From the NCBI GenBank assembly GCA_947561585.1, contig CANNZV010002470.1, positions 89,741 through 153,740 of the forward strand: a DNA stretch of 64,000 nucleotides, in the 5' to 3' direction. The position numbers and the translations under genes are program-made. Below, one piece after another: positions 10,792 through 23,836 of this stretch. Position 1 is the stretch's first letter, and each line of letters opens with the position of its first letter. Below the pieces are notes generated by a model, which searched no databases, was not told the origin of the DNA, and saw only the letters and a list, made by a program, of their open reading frames with translations. This DNA comes from Caprella mutica (Eukaryota > Arthropoda > Malacostraca > Amphipoda > Caprellidae).

Positions 10792-13700
10792 CTAGTGTTG
10801 CAGTGATACTAGTGTTGCAGTGATATTAGTGTTACTGTGATACTAGTGTTGCAGTGATATTAGTGTTGCAGTGATACTAGTGTTGCAGTGATACTAGTGT
10901 TGCAGTGATATTAGTGTTACTGTGATATTAGTGTTGCAGTGATACTAGTGTTGCAGTGATACTAGTGTTGCAGTGATACTAGTGTTGCAGTGATATTAGT
11001 GTTACTGTGATACTAGTGTTGCAGTGATATTAGTGTTACTGTGATATTAGTGTTGCAGTGATATTAGTGTTGCAGTGATACTAGTGTTGCAGTGATACTA
11101 GTGTTGCAGTGATATTAGTGTTACTGTGATATTAGTGTTGCAGTGATACTAGTGTTGCAGTGATACTAGTGTTGCAGTGATACTAGTGTTGCAGTGATAT
11201 TAGTGTTACTGTGATATTAGTGTTACTGTGATATTAGTGTTGCAGTGATACTAGTGTTGCAGTGATACTAGTGTTGCAGTGATATTAGTGTTACTGTGAT
11301 ATTAGTGTTGCAGTGATACTAGTGTTGCAGTGATACTAGTGTTGCAGTGATACTAGTGTTGCAGTGATACTAGTGTTGCAGTGATACTAGTGTTGCAGTG
11401 ATACTAGTATTGCAGTGATACTAGTATTGCAGTGATACTAGTTTTACAGTGATATATCACTGTAAAACTAGTATCACTGTAACACTAGTATCACTGTAAC
11501 ACTAGTATACTAGTGTTACAGTGATACTAGTGTTACAGTGATACTAGTGTTGCAGTGATACTAGTGTTGCAGTGATACTAGTGTTGCAGTGATACTAGTG
11601 TTGCAGTGATACTAGTGTTGCAGTGATACTAGTGTTGCAGTGATACTAGTGTTGCAGTGATACTAGTGTTGCAGTGATACTAGTGTTGCAGTGATACTAG
11701 TGTTACAGTGATACTAGTGTTGCAGTGATACTAGTGTTACTGTGATATTAGTGTTGCAGTGATATTAGTGTTGCAGTGATACTAGTGTTGCAGTGATACT
11801 AGTGTTGCAGTGATACTAGTATTGCAGTGATACTAGTGTTGCAGTGATACTAGTGTTACTGTGATATTAGTGTTGCAGTGATACTAGTGTTGCAGTGATA
11901 CTAGTGTTGCAGTGATACTAGTATTGCAGTGATACTAGTGTTGCAGTGATACTAGTGTTGCAGTGATACTAGTGTTGCAGTGATACTAGTGTTACTGTGA
12001 TATTAGTGTTGCAGTGATACTAGTGTTACAGTGATACTAGTGTTGCAGTGATACTAGTGTTACTGTGATATTAGTGTTACTGTGATATTAGTGTTGCAGT
12101 GATATTAGTGTTGCAGTGATACTAGTGTTGCAGTGATACTAGTGTTGCAGTGATACTAGTATTGCAGTGATACTAGTATTGCAGTGATACTAGTATCACA
12201 GTGATACTAGTAATGTAGTGATACTAGTATTGCAGTGATACTAGTATTGCAGTGATACTAGTATCACAGTGATACTAGTATCACAGTGATACTAGTGTTG
12301 TAGTGATACTAGTATTGCAGTGATACTAGTATTGCAGTGATACTAGTATCACAGTGATACTAGTGTTGTAGTGATACTAGTATTGCAGTGATACTAGTAT
12401 TGCAGTGATACTAGTATTGCAGTGATACTAGTTTTACAGTGATACTAGTGTTGTAGTGATACTAGTGTTGCAGTGATACTAGTGTTGCAGTGATACTAGT
12501 GTTGCAGTGATACTAGTATTGCAGTGATACTAGTATTGCAGTGATACTAGTTTTACAGTGATACTAGTGTTGCAGTGATACTGGTGTTACAGTGATACTA
12601 GTGTTGCAGTGATACTAGTGTTGCAGTGATACTAGTGTTGCAGTGATACTAGTGTTGCAGTGATACTAGTGTTGAAGTGATACTAGTGTTACTGTGATAT
12701 TAGTGTTGAAGTGATACTAGTGTTGCAGTGATACTAGTGTTGCAGTGATACTAGTGTTGCAGTGATACTAGTGTTACTGTGATATTAGTGTTACAGTGAT
12801 ACTAGTGTTACTGTGATACTAGTGTTACAGTGATACTAGTGTTACAGTGATACTAGTGTTGCAGTGATACTAGTATTGCAGTGATACTAGTATCACAGTG
12901 ATACTAGTGTTGTAGTGATACTAGTATTGCAGTGATACTAGTATTGCAGTGATACTAGTATCACAGTGATACTAGTGTTGTAGTGATACTAGTATTGCAG
13001 TGATACTAGTATTGCAGTGATACTAGTTTTACAGTGATACTAGTGTTGTAGTGATACTAGTGTTGCAGTGATACTAGTGTTGCAGTGATACTAGTGTTGC
13101 AGTGATACTAGTATTGCAGTGATACTAGTATTGCAGTGATACTAGTTTTACAGTGATACTAGTGTTACAGTGATACTAGTGTTACAGTGATACTAGTGTT
13201 ACTGTGATATTAGTGTTGCAGTGATACTAGTGTTGCAGTGATACTAGTGTTGCAGTGATACTAGTGTTGCAGTGATACTAGTGTTACTGTGATATTAGTG
13301 TTACAGTGATACTAGTGTTACTGTGATACTAGTGTTACAGTGATACTAGTGTTACAGTGATACTAGTGTTGCAGTGATACTAGTATTGCAGTGATACTAG
13401 TATCACAGTGATACTAGTGTTGTAGTGATACTAGTATTGCAGTGATACTAGTATTGCAGTGATACTAGTATCACAGTGATACTAGTGTTGTAGTGATACT
13501 AGTATTGCAGTGATACTAGTATTGCAGTGATACTAGTATCACAGTGATACTAGTGTTGTAGTGATACTAGTATTGCAGTGATACTAGTATTGCAGTGATA
13601 CTAGTATCACAGTGATACTAGTGTTGTAGTGATACTAGTGTTGCAGTGATACTAGTGTTGCAGTGATACTAGTGTTGCAGTGATACTAGTATTGCAGTGA

Positions 13701-16700
13701 TACTAGTATTGCAGTGATACTAGTTTTACAGTGATACTAGTGTTACAGTGATACTAGTGTTACAGTGATACTAGTGTTGCAGTGATACTAGTGTTGCAGT
13801 GATACTAGTGTTGCAGTGATACTAGTGTTGCAGTGATACTAGTGTTGCAGTGATACTAGTGTTACTGTGATATTAGTGTTGCAGTGATACTAGTGTTGCA
13901 GTGATACTAGTGTTGCAGTGATACTAGAGTTGCAGTGATACTAGTGTTACTGTGATATTAGTGTTACAGTGATACTAGTGTTACTGTGATACTAGTGTTA
14001 CAGTGATACTAGTGTTGCAGTGATACTAGTGTTGCAGTGATACTAGTGTTGTAGTGATACTAGTATTGCAGTGATACTAGTATTGCAGTGATACTAGTAT
14101 CACAGTGATACTAGTGTTGTAGTGATACTAGTATTGCAGTGATACTAGTATTGCAGTGATACTAGTATCACAGTGATACTAGTGTTGTAGTGATACTAGT
14201 ATTGCAGTGATACTAGTATTGCAGTGATACTAGTTTTACAGTGATACTAGTGTTGTAGTGATACTAGTGTTGCAGTGATACTAGTGTTGCATTGATACTA
14301 GTGTTGCAGTGATACTAGTATTGCAGTGATACTAGTATTGCAGTGATACTAGTTTTACAGTGATACTAGTGTTACAGTGATACTAGTGTTACAGTGATAC
14401 TAGTGTTGCAGTGATACTAGTGTTGCAGTGATACTAGTGTTGCAGTGATACTAGTGTTGCAGTGATACTAGTGTTGCAGTGATACTAGTGTTACTGTGAT
14501 ATTAGTGTTGCAGTGATACTAGTGTTGCAGTGATACTGGTGTTGCAGTGATACTAGTGTTGCAGTGATACTAGTGTTACTGTGATATTAGTGTTACAGTG
14601 ATACTAGTGTTACTGTGATACTAGTGTTACAGTGATACTAGTGTTACAGTGATACTAGTGTTGCAGTGATACTAGTGTTACTGTGATATTAGTGTTACTG
14701 TGATATTAGTGTTGCAGTGATACTAGTGTTGCAGTGATACTAGTGTTGCAGTGATACTAGTATTGCAGTGATACAAGTGTTGCAGTGATACTAGTGTTGC
14801 AGTGATACTAGTGTTGCAGTGATACTAGTGTTACTGTGATATTAGTGTTGCAGTGATACTAGTGTTACAGTGATACTAGTGTTGCAGTGTTACTAGTGTT
14901 ACTGTGATATTAGTGTTACTGTGATATTAGTGTTGCAGTGATATTAGTGTTGCAGTGATACTAGTGTTGCAGTGATACTAGTGTTGCAGTGATACTAGTA
15001 TTGCAGTGATACTAGTATTGCAGTGATACTAGTATCACAGTGATACTAGTAATGTAGTGATACTAGTATTGCAGTGATACTAGTATTGCAGTGATACAAG
15101 TATCACAGTGATACTAGTGTTGTAGTGATACTAGTATTGCAGTGATACTAGTATTGCAGTGATACTAGTATTGCAGTGATACTAGTATCACAGTGATACT
15201 AGTGTTGTAGTGATACTAGTATTGCAGTGATACTAGTATTGCAGTGATACTAGTTTTACAGTGATACTAGTGTTGTAGTGATACTAGTGTTGCAGTGATA
15301 CTAGTGTTGCAGTGATACTAGTGTTGCAGTGATACTAGTATTGCAGTGATACTAGTATTGCAGTGATACTAGTTTTACAGTGATACTAGTGTTACAGTGA
15401 TACTGGTGTTACAGTGATACTAGTGTTGCAGTGATACTAGTGTTGCAGTGATACTAGTGTTGCAGTGATACTAGTGTTGCAGTGATACTAGTGTTGAAGT
15501 GATACTAGTGTTACTGTGATATTAGTGTTGAAGTGATACTAGTGTTGCAGTGATACTAGTGTTGCAGTGATACTAGTGTTGCAGTGATACTAGTGTTACT
15601 GTGATATTAGTGTTACAGTGATACTAGTGTTACTGTGATACTAGTGTTACAGTGATACTAGTGTTACAGTGATACTAGTGTTGCAGTGATACTAGTATTG
15701 CAGTGATACTAGTATCACAGTGATACTAGTGTTGTAGTGATACTAGTATTGCAGTGATACTAGTATTGCAGTGATACTAGTATCACAGTGATACTAGTAT
15801 CACAGTGATACTAGTGTTGTAGTGATACTAGTATTGCAGTGATACTAGTATTGCAGTGATACTAGTTTTACAGTGATACTAGTGTTGTAGTGATACTAGT
15901 ATTGCAGTGATACTAGTTTTACAGTGATACTAGTGTTGCAGTGATACTAGTATTGCAGTGATACTAGTATTGCAGTGATACTAGTTTTACAGTGATACTA
16001 GTGTTACAGTGATACTAGTGTTACAGTGATACTAGTGTTACTGTGATATTAGTGTTGCAGTGATACTAGTGTTGCAGTGATACTAGTGTTGCAGTGATAC
16101 TAGTGTTACTGTGATATTAGTGTTACAGTGATACTAGTGTTACTGTGATACTAGTGTTACAGTGATACTAGTGTTACAGTGATACTAGTGTTGCAGTGAT
16201 ACTAGTATTGCAGTGATACTAGTATCACAGTGATACTAGTGTTGTAGTGATACTAGTATTGCAGTGATACTAGTATTGCAGTGATACTAGTATCACAGTG
16301 ATACTAGTATTGCAGTGATACTAGTTTTACAGTGATACTAGTGTTGTAGTGATACTAGTATTGCAGTGATACTAGTTTTACAGTGATACTAGTGTTGCAG
16401 TGATACTAGTATTGCAGTGATACTAGTATTGCAGTGATACTAGTTTTACAGTGATACTAGTGTTACAGTGATACTAGTGTTACAGTGATACTAGTGTTAC
16501 TGTGATATTAGTGTTGCAGTGATACTGGTGTTGCAGTGATACTAGTGTTGCAGTGATACTAGTGTTACTGTGATATTAGTGTTGCAGTGATACTAGCATT
16601 GCAGTGATACTAGTGTTGCAGTGATACTAGTGTTGCAGTGATACTAGTGTTGCAGTGATACTAGCATTGCAGTGATACTAGTGTTGCAGTGATACTAGTG

Positions 16701-17780
16701 TTGCAGTGATATTAGTGTTACAGTGATACTAGTGTTACTGTGATACTAGTGTTACAGTGATACTAGTGTTACAGTGATACTAGTGTTGCAGTGATACTAG
16801 TATTGCAGTGATACTAGTATCACAGTGATACTAGTGTTGTAGTGATACTAGTATTGCAGTGATACTAGTATTGCAGTGATACTAGTATCACAGTGATACT
16901 AGTATCACAGTGATACTAGTGTTGTAGTGATACTAGTATTGCAGTGATACTAGTATTGCAGTGATACTAGTATCACAGTGATACTAGTATCACAGTGATA
17001 CTAGTGTTGTAGTGATACTAGTATTGCAGTGATACTAGTATTGCAGTGATACTAGTTTTACAGTGATACTAGTGTTACAGTGATACTAGTGTTACAGTGA
17101 TACTAGTGTTGCAGTGATACTAGTGTTGCAGTGATACTAGTGTTGCAGTGATACTAGTGTTACTGTGATATTAGTGTTGCAGTGGTATTAGTGTTGCAGT
17201 GATACTAGTGTTGCAGTGATACTGGTGTTGCAGTGATACTAGTGTTGCAGTGATACTAGTGTTACTGTGATATTAGTGTTGCAGTGATACTAGCATTGCA
17301 GTGATACTAGTGTTGCAGTGATACTAGTGTTGCAGTGATACTAGTGTTGCAGTGATACTAGCATTGCAGTGATACTAGTGTTGCAGTGATACTAGTGTTG
17401 CAGTGATACTAGTGTTGCAGTGATACTAGTATTGCAGTGATACTAGTGTTGCAGTGATACTAGCATTGCAGTGATACTAGTGTTGCAGTGATACTAGTGT
17501 TGCAGTGATACTAGTGTTGCAGTGATACTAGTGTTGCAGTGATACTAGTGATACAGTGATACTAGTGTTACTGTGATACTAGTGTTGCAGTGATACTAGT
17601 GTTGCAGTGATACTAGTGTTGCAGTGATACTAGTGTTGCAGTGATACTAGTGTTGCAGTGATACTAGTGTTGCAGTGATACTAGTGTTGCAGTGATACTA
17701 GTGTTGCAGTGATACTAGTGTTGCAGTGATACTAGTGTTGCAGTGTTACTAGTGTTGCAGTGATACTAGTGTTGCACTGA
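10792..17780. repeat. 7-kb satellite of a 17-bp unit with higher-order structure
   Basis: About 411 copies of a 17-bp unit (tactagtgttgcagtga). Variants replace gttgca with gttact, gttaca, gttgta, attgca, atcaca or tttaca. Rare markers recur at exact multiples of 17: taatgtagtg at 12211 and 15050 (2839 bp, 167 units); gttgaagtga at 12671 and 15493 (2822 bp, 166 units). The block beginning gatattagtgttacag occurs at 13291, 13954, 14583, 15603 and 16113, and a similar block at 12781. A short segment at about 11455-11510 runs in the opposite direction. Not coding. Confidence 0.98.
11455..11510 (-). repeat. Inverted segment inside the 17-bp satellite
   Basis: Around 11458 the array switches from agtgatat to atcactgtaaaactagt and continues as reverse-complement units for about three copies, then flips back at actagtatactagt near 11508. 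This makes two palindromic junctions. It is the only such inversion I noticed in the 7 kb. Confidence 0.9.
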
Positions 17781-18105
17781 GCACTGGGCGTTACCTAGTT
17801 AATGGCTCCTTCCGCTCATCGTGTAACTAGCCATCAGGTTGAAACAAACCTAAATTTTAAAAAATATTATCGGAATATTTTATACCATTTATTTATTCTG
17901 AGACCTAGAAAAGACTAGCCTACTAAGACTAGCCTACTAAGACTAGCCTACTAAGACTAGCCTACTAAGACTAGCCTACTGAGACTAACAGACTAGGTTT
18001 ATTCTAATAGGTAAGTTTGAAGTCTTCGAACAGTTGCATATTTTTGATTATGTAAGAAAAAACAGGAAATAAAAAGTAAGTAATTATCTTTATACATTTT
18101 TTTGA
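17781..18105. other. Satellite flank with a 14-bp minisatellite
   Basis: After the satellite comes about 130 bp of unique sequence, then five tandem copies of a 14-bp unit (agactagcctacta) at 17912-17984. A partial fold-back family 1 arm (aggtaagtttgaagtc then gattatgtaagaaaaaac) follows at about 18010-18065. No gene. Confidence 0.6.
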
Positions 18106-19643
18106 ACCAAGTATACTTTATGGACACCAGCTCAAACTGGTGTCCATAAACTACACTTTGATTTGTTGAGGGTCTTTAAAATATACTGGGGTGATATTTA
18201 TGATAATTAGAACTCATTAAATAAAATATTAAATATCTATTGTATAATATTAATAATTATTGTATATTAAATATTTATTATATAATATTAAATATTTATC
18301 ATTTAATATTAAATATCTATTATACAGTATGAGCCACAAAAATGTTTCCTCTTTTTCAAATACTTATTAATCGTTAGCCAATGGACGAAAAAACTGTATC
18401 TTGGTCTCTTTTTCTCCGCCTTTTATTGTACTATTAACTAGTGGAAACTATTTTTAACTGATGGACATAGTTTAATAACAGGTAAGCAAAGAATGAGGGT
18501 GACTATTTTTGTCATTGCGCGAAGGAAATTCTTAGAGCTAACTCTGTGATTTTACTTACTAAAATGCAGTGAATAAAAGGAAATAGAATTATAATGGTAG
18601 ACATTTTAATACGGGGTGCTTACACTTCTTCCTTGGAAACTATTTTGAAATAGAACAACTTCAGTGACATTTTGATTTCATTGAAGTTATCACTCTGAAT
18701 ATTTGTTTTTCGCTTGTGTATTGCATGGTTAAGGCTCGTTTCACACTTGCATTTTTAACATCACGGAAAAAAGCTCTTCTTAAAATGTGTTTCACTTGCA
18801 TTTTTTTTTTATCGATGATGAAAAAATCACATTAAATTTTTACTTCAACGATGAAAAAACGCATATATGAACACATTTTAGGAAGAGATTTTTTCCGCGC
18901 TGTTAAAAATGCAAGTGTGAAGCGAGCCTTAACCATGCAATGAACTAGCGAAGAACGAATATTCATTGTGAAAACTTCGATGAGATCAAAATGTATCTGA
19001 AGTTGTTCTATTTCCAAATAGTTTCTAAGGAAGAAGTGAAAACACCCTGTATTAAAATGTCTACCATTATAAAATTTTTCCCTTTTATTCACTGCCTTTT
19101 AGTAAGTAAAATCACAGAGTTAGCTCTAAGAATAACCTTTGCGCAATGACAAAAATAGTCACCCTCACTCTTTGCTTACCTGTTCTTTAACTATGTTCAT
19201 CAGTTAAAAATAGTTTCACCAGTTAATAGTACAATAAGAAGAAAAGAAAAAGAGACCAAGATACAGCTTATTCGTCCATTAGTTAACGATTTATAAGTAT
19301 TTGAAGAAGAGGAAACATTTTTGTGTCCTATACTGTATAATATTAATTGTTATTATATATGAATAAAATAAAATGGCTTGGTGGATCTTAGGAGGTAGAG
19401 TACCTCTTAGGAGGTACAGTGTTGCCCTGTTCATCTTATTAATAAGAACTACCTACCATGGATTTTCGTTTTACAATCAAAAATAATTTTGATTCGATTG
19501 CAGTCAAGATATGCAGAACAAAGTAGCATAAATACATTCAAAATTCACTGATGTCCTTAAACTACACTTGGGTTAACACTGTGGTCCGTAAAGTACACTT
19601 AAGTTTGAAAATTAGGTGACCTTAAAGTATACTTGGTCCATCT
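18106..19643. mobile_element. Nested fold-back element of about 1.5 kb
   Basis: The outer ends are accaagtatactttatgg at 18108 and its partner ccttaaagtatacttggt near 19622. The right arm has three diverged copies of a ccttaaagtatactt-type unit; the left has a local hairpin, ggacaccagctcaaactggt. Inside lies a second palindrome of arms about 18334-18728 and 18931-19335. At its centre is a third (18730-18930) that starts aaggctcgtttcacacttgc and ends with its reverse complement. Open frames in this block come from the palindrome. Confidence 0.75.
18730..18930. mobile_element. Small fold-back MITE at the centre of the larger palindrome
   Basis: Inverted ends ttaaggctcgtttcacactt and aagtgtgaagcgagccttaa. 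The ends resemble those at 48053-48285 (cgcttcacacttgcg) and, more loosely, those at 24359 and 31300 (ggctgcttcacaca). Confidence 0.75.
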
Positions 19644-19672
19644 TTTCTAATAGTTATCCTACGTCATAAATA

Positions 19673-20012
19673 TTGTTACGAAATAGAAATTCCTCTTATT
19701 TTTTTAACTTGCACTACTATATGTATACGATCTCTCGAAATACATCTGTATATATTTCATTCAGGAATGGATATCTTACGCTACCAAAAGTTTCCGCTGT
19801 CTTTGACGCACTTCTTCAAATTATTACAGTGTGGTTTATCCGTTTTGAGACTGAGGCTTTTGAAAAAATACATAAAGTGCTAAAGATTTTACGAGAACTC
19901 AGTATGAACGGTAAATTTTGAGACGAAGGTTGTGTTTTCTATGACTCTACCAACCGGAAAATATTTTCCAAGTGATTATAAGACTGGTAGATCAGGAGAA
20001 TTTGAGGTAAGT
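19673..20012 (+). CDS. Candidate coding exon ending in a strong 5' splice site
   Basis: An open frame from an ATG at 19941 reads MTLPTGKYFPSDYKTG and onwards for 22 codons and ends exactly at GAG followed by gtaagt at 20007, a consensus donor in phase 0. The frame is open upstream to 19908. A separate frame at 19673-19921 ends in a stop 20 bases before this ATG and could be an upstream frame or chance. I do not recognise the protein and cannot identify the next exon with confidence; in-phase candidates at 21873 and 22437 stop quickly, while the one at 23292 stays open for 27 codons. Confidence 0.3.
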
Positions 20013-20221
20013 TATTCTGTTATCTGTATACTTATTAGAGATACTGATAGTCGATAAAATGCAATAAAAAAGTAGTGAAAGCTTTCTTGATTTACAGTTT
20101 ACCAGTTAATTCTTTTTTTTTAACTATTTATTTTTTGTTATCTATACTACTAAACTAAAGTATAGATAACATGTAATAAAATATGCAAATATACTTAGTG
20201 AAATTATTATATATTTTCACT

Positions 20222-21284
20222 GATAGTGCATAATCACAGTGACTCTTTACTCTGATAGTACATCATCACAGTGACTCTTTTCTCTGATAGTACATCATCA
20301 CATTGACTCTTTTCTCTGATAGTACATCATCACAGTGACTCTTTTCTCTGATAGTACATCATCACAGTAATTCTTTTCTCTGAAAGTACATCATCACAGT
20401 GACTCTTTTCTCTGATAGTACATCATTACAGTGACTCTTTTCTCTGAAAGTACATCATCAGTGACTCTTTTCTCTGATAGTACATAATCACAGTGACTCT
20501 TTTCTCTGATAGTACATCATCACAGTGACTCTTTTCTCTGATAGTACATCATCACAGTGACTCTTTTCTCTGAAAGTACATCATCACAGTGACTCTTTTC
20601 TCTGATAGTACATCATCACAGTGACTCTTTTCTCTGATAGTACATCATCACAGTGACTCTTTTCTCTGATAGTACATCATCACAGTGACTCTTTTCTCTG
20701 ATAGTACATCATCACAGTGACTCTTTTCTATGATAGTACAACATCACAGTGACTCTTTTCTCTGATAGTACATCATCACAGTGACTCTTTACTCTGATAG
20801 TACATCATCACAGTGACTCTTTTCTCTAATAGTACATCATCACAGTAATTCTTTTCTCTGAAAGTACATCATCACAGTGACTCTTTTCTCTGATAGTACA
20901 TCATCACAGTGACTCTTTTCTCTGAAGGTACATCATCAGTGACTCTTTTCTCTGATAGTACATAATCACAGTGACTCTTTTCTCTGATAGTACATCATCA
21001 CAGTGACTCTTTTCTCTGATAGTACATCATCACAGTGACTCTTTTCTCTGAAAGTACATCATCACAGTGACTCTTTTCTCTGATAGTACATCATCACAGT
21101 GACTCTTTTCTCTGATAGTACATAATCACAGTGACTCTTTTCTCTGATAGTACATCATCACAGTGACTCTTTTCTCTGATAGTACATCATCACAGTGACT
21201 CTTTTCTCTGAAAGTACATCATCACAGTGACTCTTTTCTCTGTTAGTACATCATCACAGTGACTCTTTTCTATGATAGTACAAA
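20222..21284. repeat. 32-bp tandem array, second locus
   Basis: About 33 copies of the same 32-bp unit found at 5307-6140 (core gtacatcatcacagtgact with linker cttttctctgatagta). Variants include agtaattctt, atcatcagtg with a 3-base deletion, and gaaagtac. The set gtaattctt, gaaagtac, short atcatcagtg recurs in order at about 20366-20475 and 20846-20955, so about 480 bp (15 units) was duplicated. Confidence 0.96.
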
Positions 21285-21870
21285 TTCCACCTCTGGTAAA
21301 TTCTACACTATAATACTAAATTTATTTTGCATTAAATACAGCATAAAGTAAAACTGATTTTAAAAAGTGTTTATCGCGGTAACCTGACTACATTTCCTGA
21401 GATATAGCTCATTCCATATATAATACATAACTTAGAGTAAATATTTTTCACTATCGAAGCATGCAGCTAACCTATCCATATTCGTTTAACATTTTATATC
21501 ATCATTTCACTCATTCTGAGATAATATATGCGAATATTTTTCTAAATGGTTGAAATTTCCTCTGCTGGAATTTTCCATGGTGTAATTCACTGCAGTGGAA
21601 TCTTCCGGTCACGTTTTTCACAGTCATATCCTTTGGGCCTCATCCGTCTCTTGCACCGATCAATCTTACTTTATTGAGAGTGGGCAGAGCAATTCGAATA
21701 CGATCATTGCTTATGCTTAATATTGAATGCTTCGAATATGTATTTAGAGCAATAAAATGTTATTAAGGATTTTTAAAAATTTGGCAATTCAATATGACAT
21801 TTATAAATAGTGAGCATGTATAATTAATATTTCAAGCTATTTTATCACAAATAATACACAAAAAATGTTT
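21285..21870. other. Gene-free stretch
   Basis: No gene seen. Small inverted motifs ctctggtaaattct and attttccatggtgtaattc-type pieces occur at 21290 and 21570, possibly an eroded fold-back element. Confidence 0.35.
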
Positions 21871-21872
21871 TC

Positions 21873-22012
21873 AGATTCTGGAGGGATAAGATTGACATTC
21901 ATTCGGAAACCATACTTAATTGGAGTGAATGAGGCAATGATGGAGGAGGCAAAAGAGGAGGAGACAATAATGGAGGAGACAATATATGAGTGGTGGAATG
22001 ATGATTGATAGT
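21873..22012 (+). CDS. Weak candidate terminal exon
   Basis: After ttgttttcag, an acceptor-like end, a frame (in the phase that starts TCT GGA GGG) runs about 44 codons to a TGA near 22009. It ends with an acidic stretch: repeated EE-containing pieces and EWWNDD at the C-terminus. The composition is purine-rich and could be chance. I recognise no family. Its phase does not match the donor at 20007. Confidence 0.2.
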
Positions 22013-22044
22013 ATCGGTGCTTGGCTATTTAGCTAAGCAATTAA

Positions 22045-22160
22045 ACGATGTATTGAATTAATACGATGTATTGAATTTATTGAATACGATGTATTGAATT
22101 AATACGATGTATTGAATTAATACGATGTATTGAATTTATTGAATACGATGTATTGAATTA
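22045..22160. repeat. 18/23-bp tandem repeat
   Basis: About six copies of acgatgtattgaattaat, two of them in a longer 23-bp form ending ttattgaat. Confidence 0.9.
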
Positions 22161-23640
22161 AAGAACTGCACTCACGTTCAGAAAAGAAATCATTATAATT
22201 ACAAGAAAATAAGTTATAGGTTAAGCTTCAAATATCAGATACAAATTAAACATCGGATGAAAATCTCAATAGGTTATTTTTAGAAAGGCATCCTATGAAT
22301 GGATAATATACACTTTATTATATATTTATAACTACAACTTTCAGTCTAGGAAAACATGAGTAACAAGTGACACACATCAGTTCTTGTGAAAAAATTTCCC
22401 ATTCGATTTACATTTTTTCTTTCAAGGACTGGAGACAAGTGTGAGGAGTAGCCGAGACCTTGTCTCTAAAATCAATCTGATAGAAAAGTCCAGTGGATTA
22501 AGGTATGGACTCCTTGCTGGTTAGACATCTTTTCCTATGGAGGATGGAATGTTCCTCTGAATTCATGTTTTGGTTTATTTGGAGCCATGTGATAGTGCTG
22601 ATCGAGTTCTGTTGGAGACTGACGAAAATTGAGACACTAGCTTCGGGTTAAAATACGATTTATGGAATCAAACATAGATTTATAAATGTTCTATTTGATG
22701 TGCAAAATGGTAGCCCTAAATTTGAAATGAAGAAAATATATAGAAAAATAATAATAATAAGCTATTGAAATTTTCATCTAGGATATTTTATTTAAACCAT
22801 ATTAAATATTCTAGTTCATAACCATTAAAATATTTCAGTTTTACAAAAATTTGATATCTTATAATTGTAACCAAATTGGAATATCTACATATTTACCAAT
22901 CTGTAAATTTCATTTTTTGCGATCTAGGTATATACTTATTTTAAATAATTGAATATACAATTATACACATTCTAATTTGACAGAAATACAGCTGACAAAT
23001 CAAACACTCAGTACCTATTGAAAAATAATTTGAGAGCACTGCTTTCTCTAAGAAAGAATAGATCCGTTATTATATCTAGAAATCTTTGGTGAATAAAGAT
23101 CATCACTCTTGTTGCAGGCCAAAAAAAGCAATATGAGCATTGCTTGTATATAAATAACAAAGCTGAATAAATGTTTAAAATAAGTGCATTACATTTATGA
23201 TAATAAGATGCAAATTAATAACCATTTTAATATAACCCTGTAAGCTTGCGAAAGCACTCTTTTATTGGTACTAATTCTTCTCATTTTCTAGATTTCACCT
23301 GAAATGCGATTGGACAGGATGATTGAAACTATTCCAAGATTTTGTCACCTGTTTATTTCACTCCACATTTTATGAAGTAATCGTAAGTGCAGTTTGGTTT
23401 ACTATAGATTTACTTTATTCTAAATTTAGCCAAATTTCAGAAGGTTTAGTTTTAGTTAAAAGTGTACAGGTATACCCTGCTCTCATTATACGTTCAAGAC
23501 TTGTGCCAATCGAATAAGAAAGCATGAGATATGTCTCGCTGTTTGAATTATTATACAATATACATGGAATCAATGGAAAACAAATTCATTCACATTCTCA
23601 AATATTTCAGAATACACTGGAAAACCAACCAGCAAATTAT
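22161..23640 (+). other. Stretch with two exon-like pieces on the plus strand
   Basis: 22437-22502 (66 bp) sits between tttctttcaag and gtatgg and is open in one frame, reading LETSVRSSRDLVSKI and onwards. 23292-23382 (91 bp) sits between tcattttctag and gtaagtgc, the better pair of splice signals; in the phase continuing the exon at 19941 it reads ISPEMRLDRMIETIPRF before a stop at 23373. These may be exons of a spliced non-coding or short coding transcript. Two open frames at 23323-23719 look accidental. Confidence 0.25.
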
Positions 23641-23836
23641 GGTATATTTCGAGTTATCGACTGGCTCATATTTCGATCATGTAATAAAAATGTATAGTAA
23701 TTATTCTTTTTCATTTTAACTTTTATTTTAATTGGCATTCATGGTATATGTGCCGGCATCATGAAAGTATAAAATAATTATTTTCTTTTCTTACGTGATC
23801 GAAAATGTAGAACAGTACGATAACTAGGAACTTACT
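23641..23836. mobile_element. Fold-back MITE, family 1 (copy c)
   Basis: The left arm tcgagttatcgactggctc and the right arm taactaggaacttac flank tttcgatcatgtaa on the left and ttacgtgatcgaaaatg on the right. The centre holds the hairpin motif ggcattcatgg facing ccggcatcatg, also seen in the elements at 8058 and 46602. Confidence 0.7.

Noticed and set aside
10792..17780. CRISPR-like array
   Set aside because: Repeats are directly contiguous with no unique spacers; this is a satellite in eukaryotic DNA.
18832..19092. 86-codon minus-strand frame
   Set aside because: Lies within nested palindromes; the opposite arm carries stops in the same reading.
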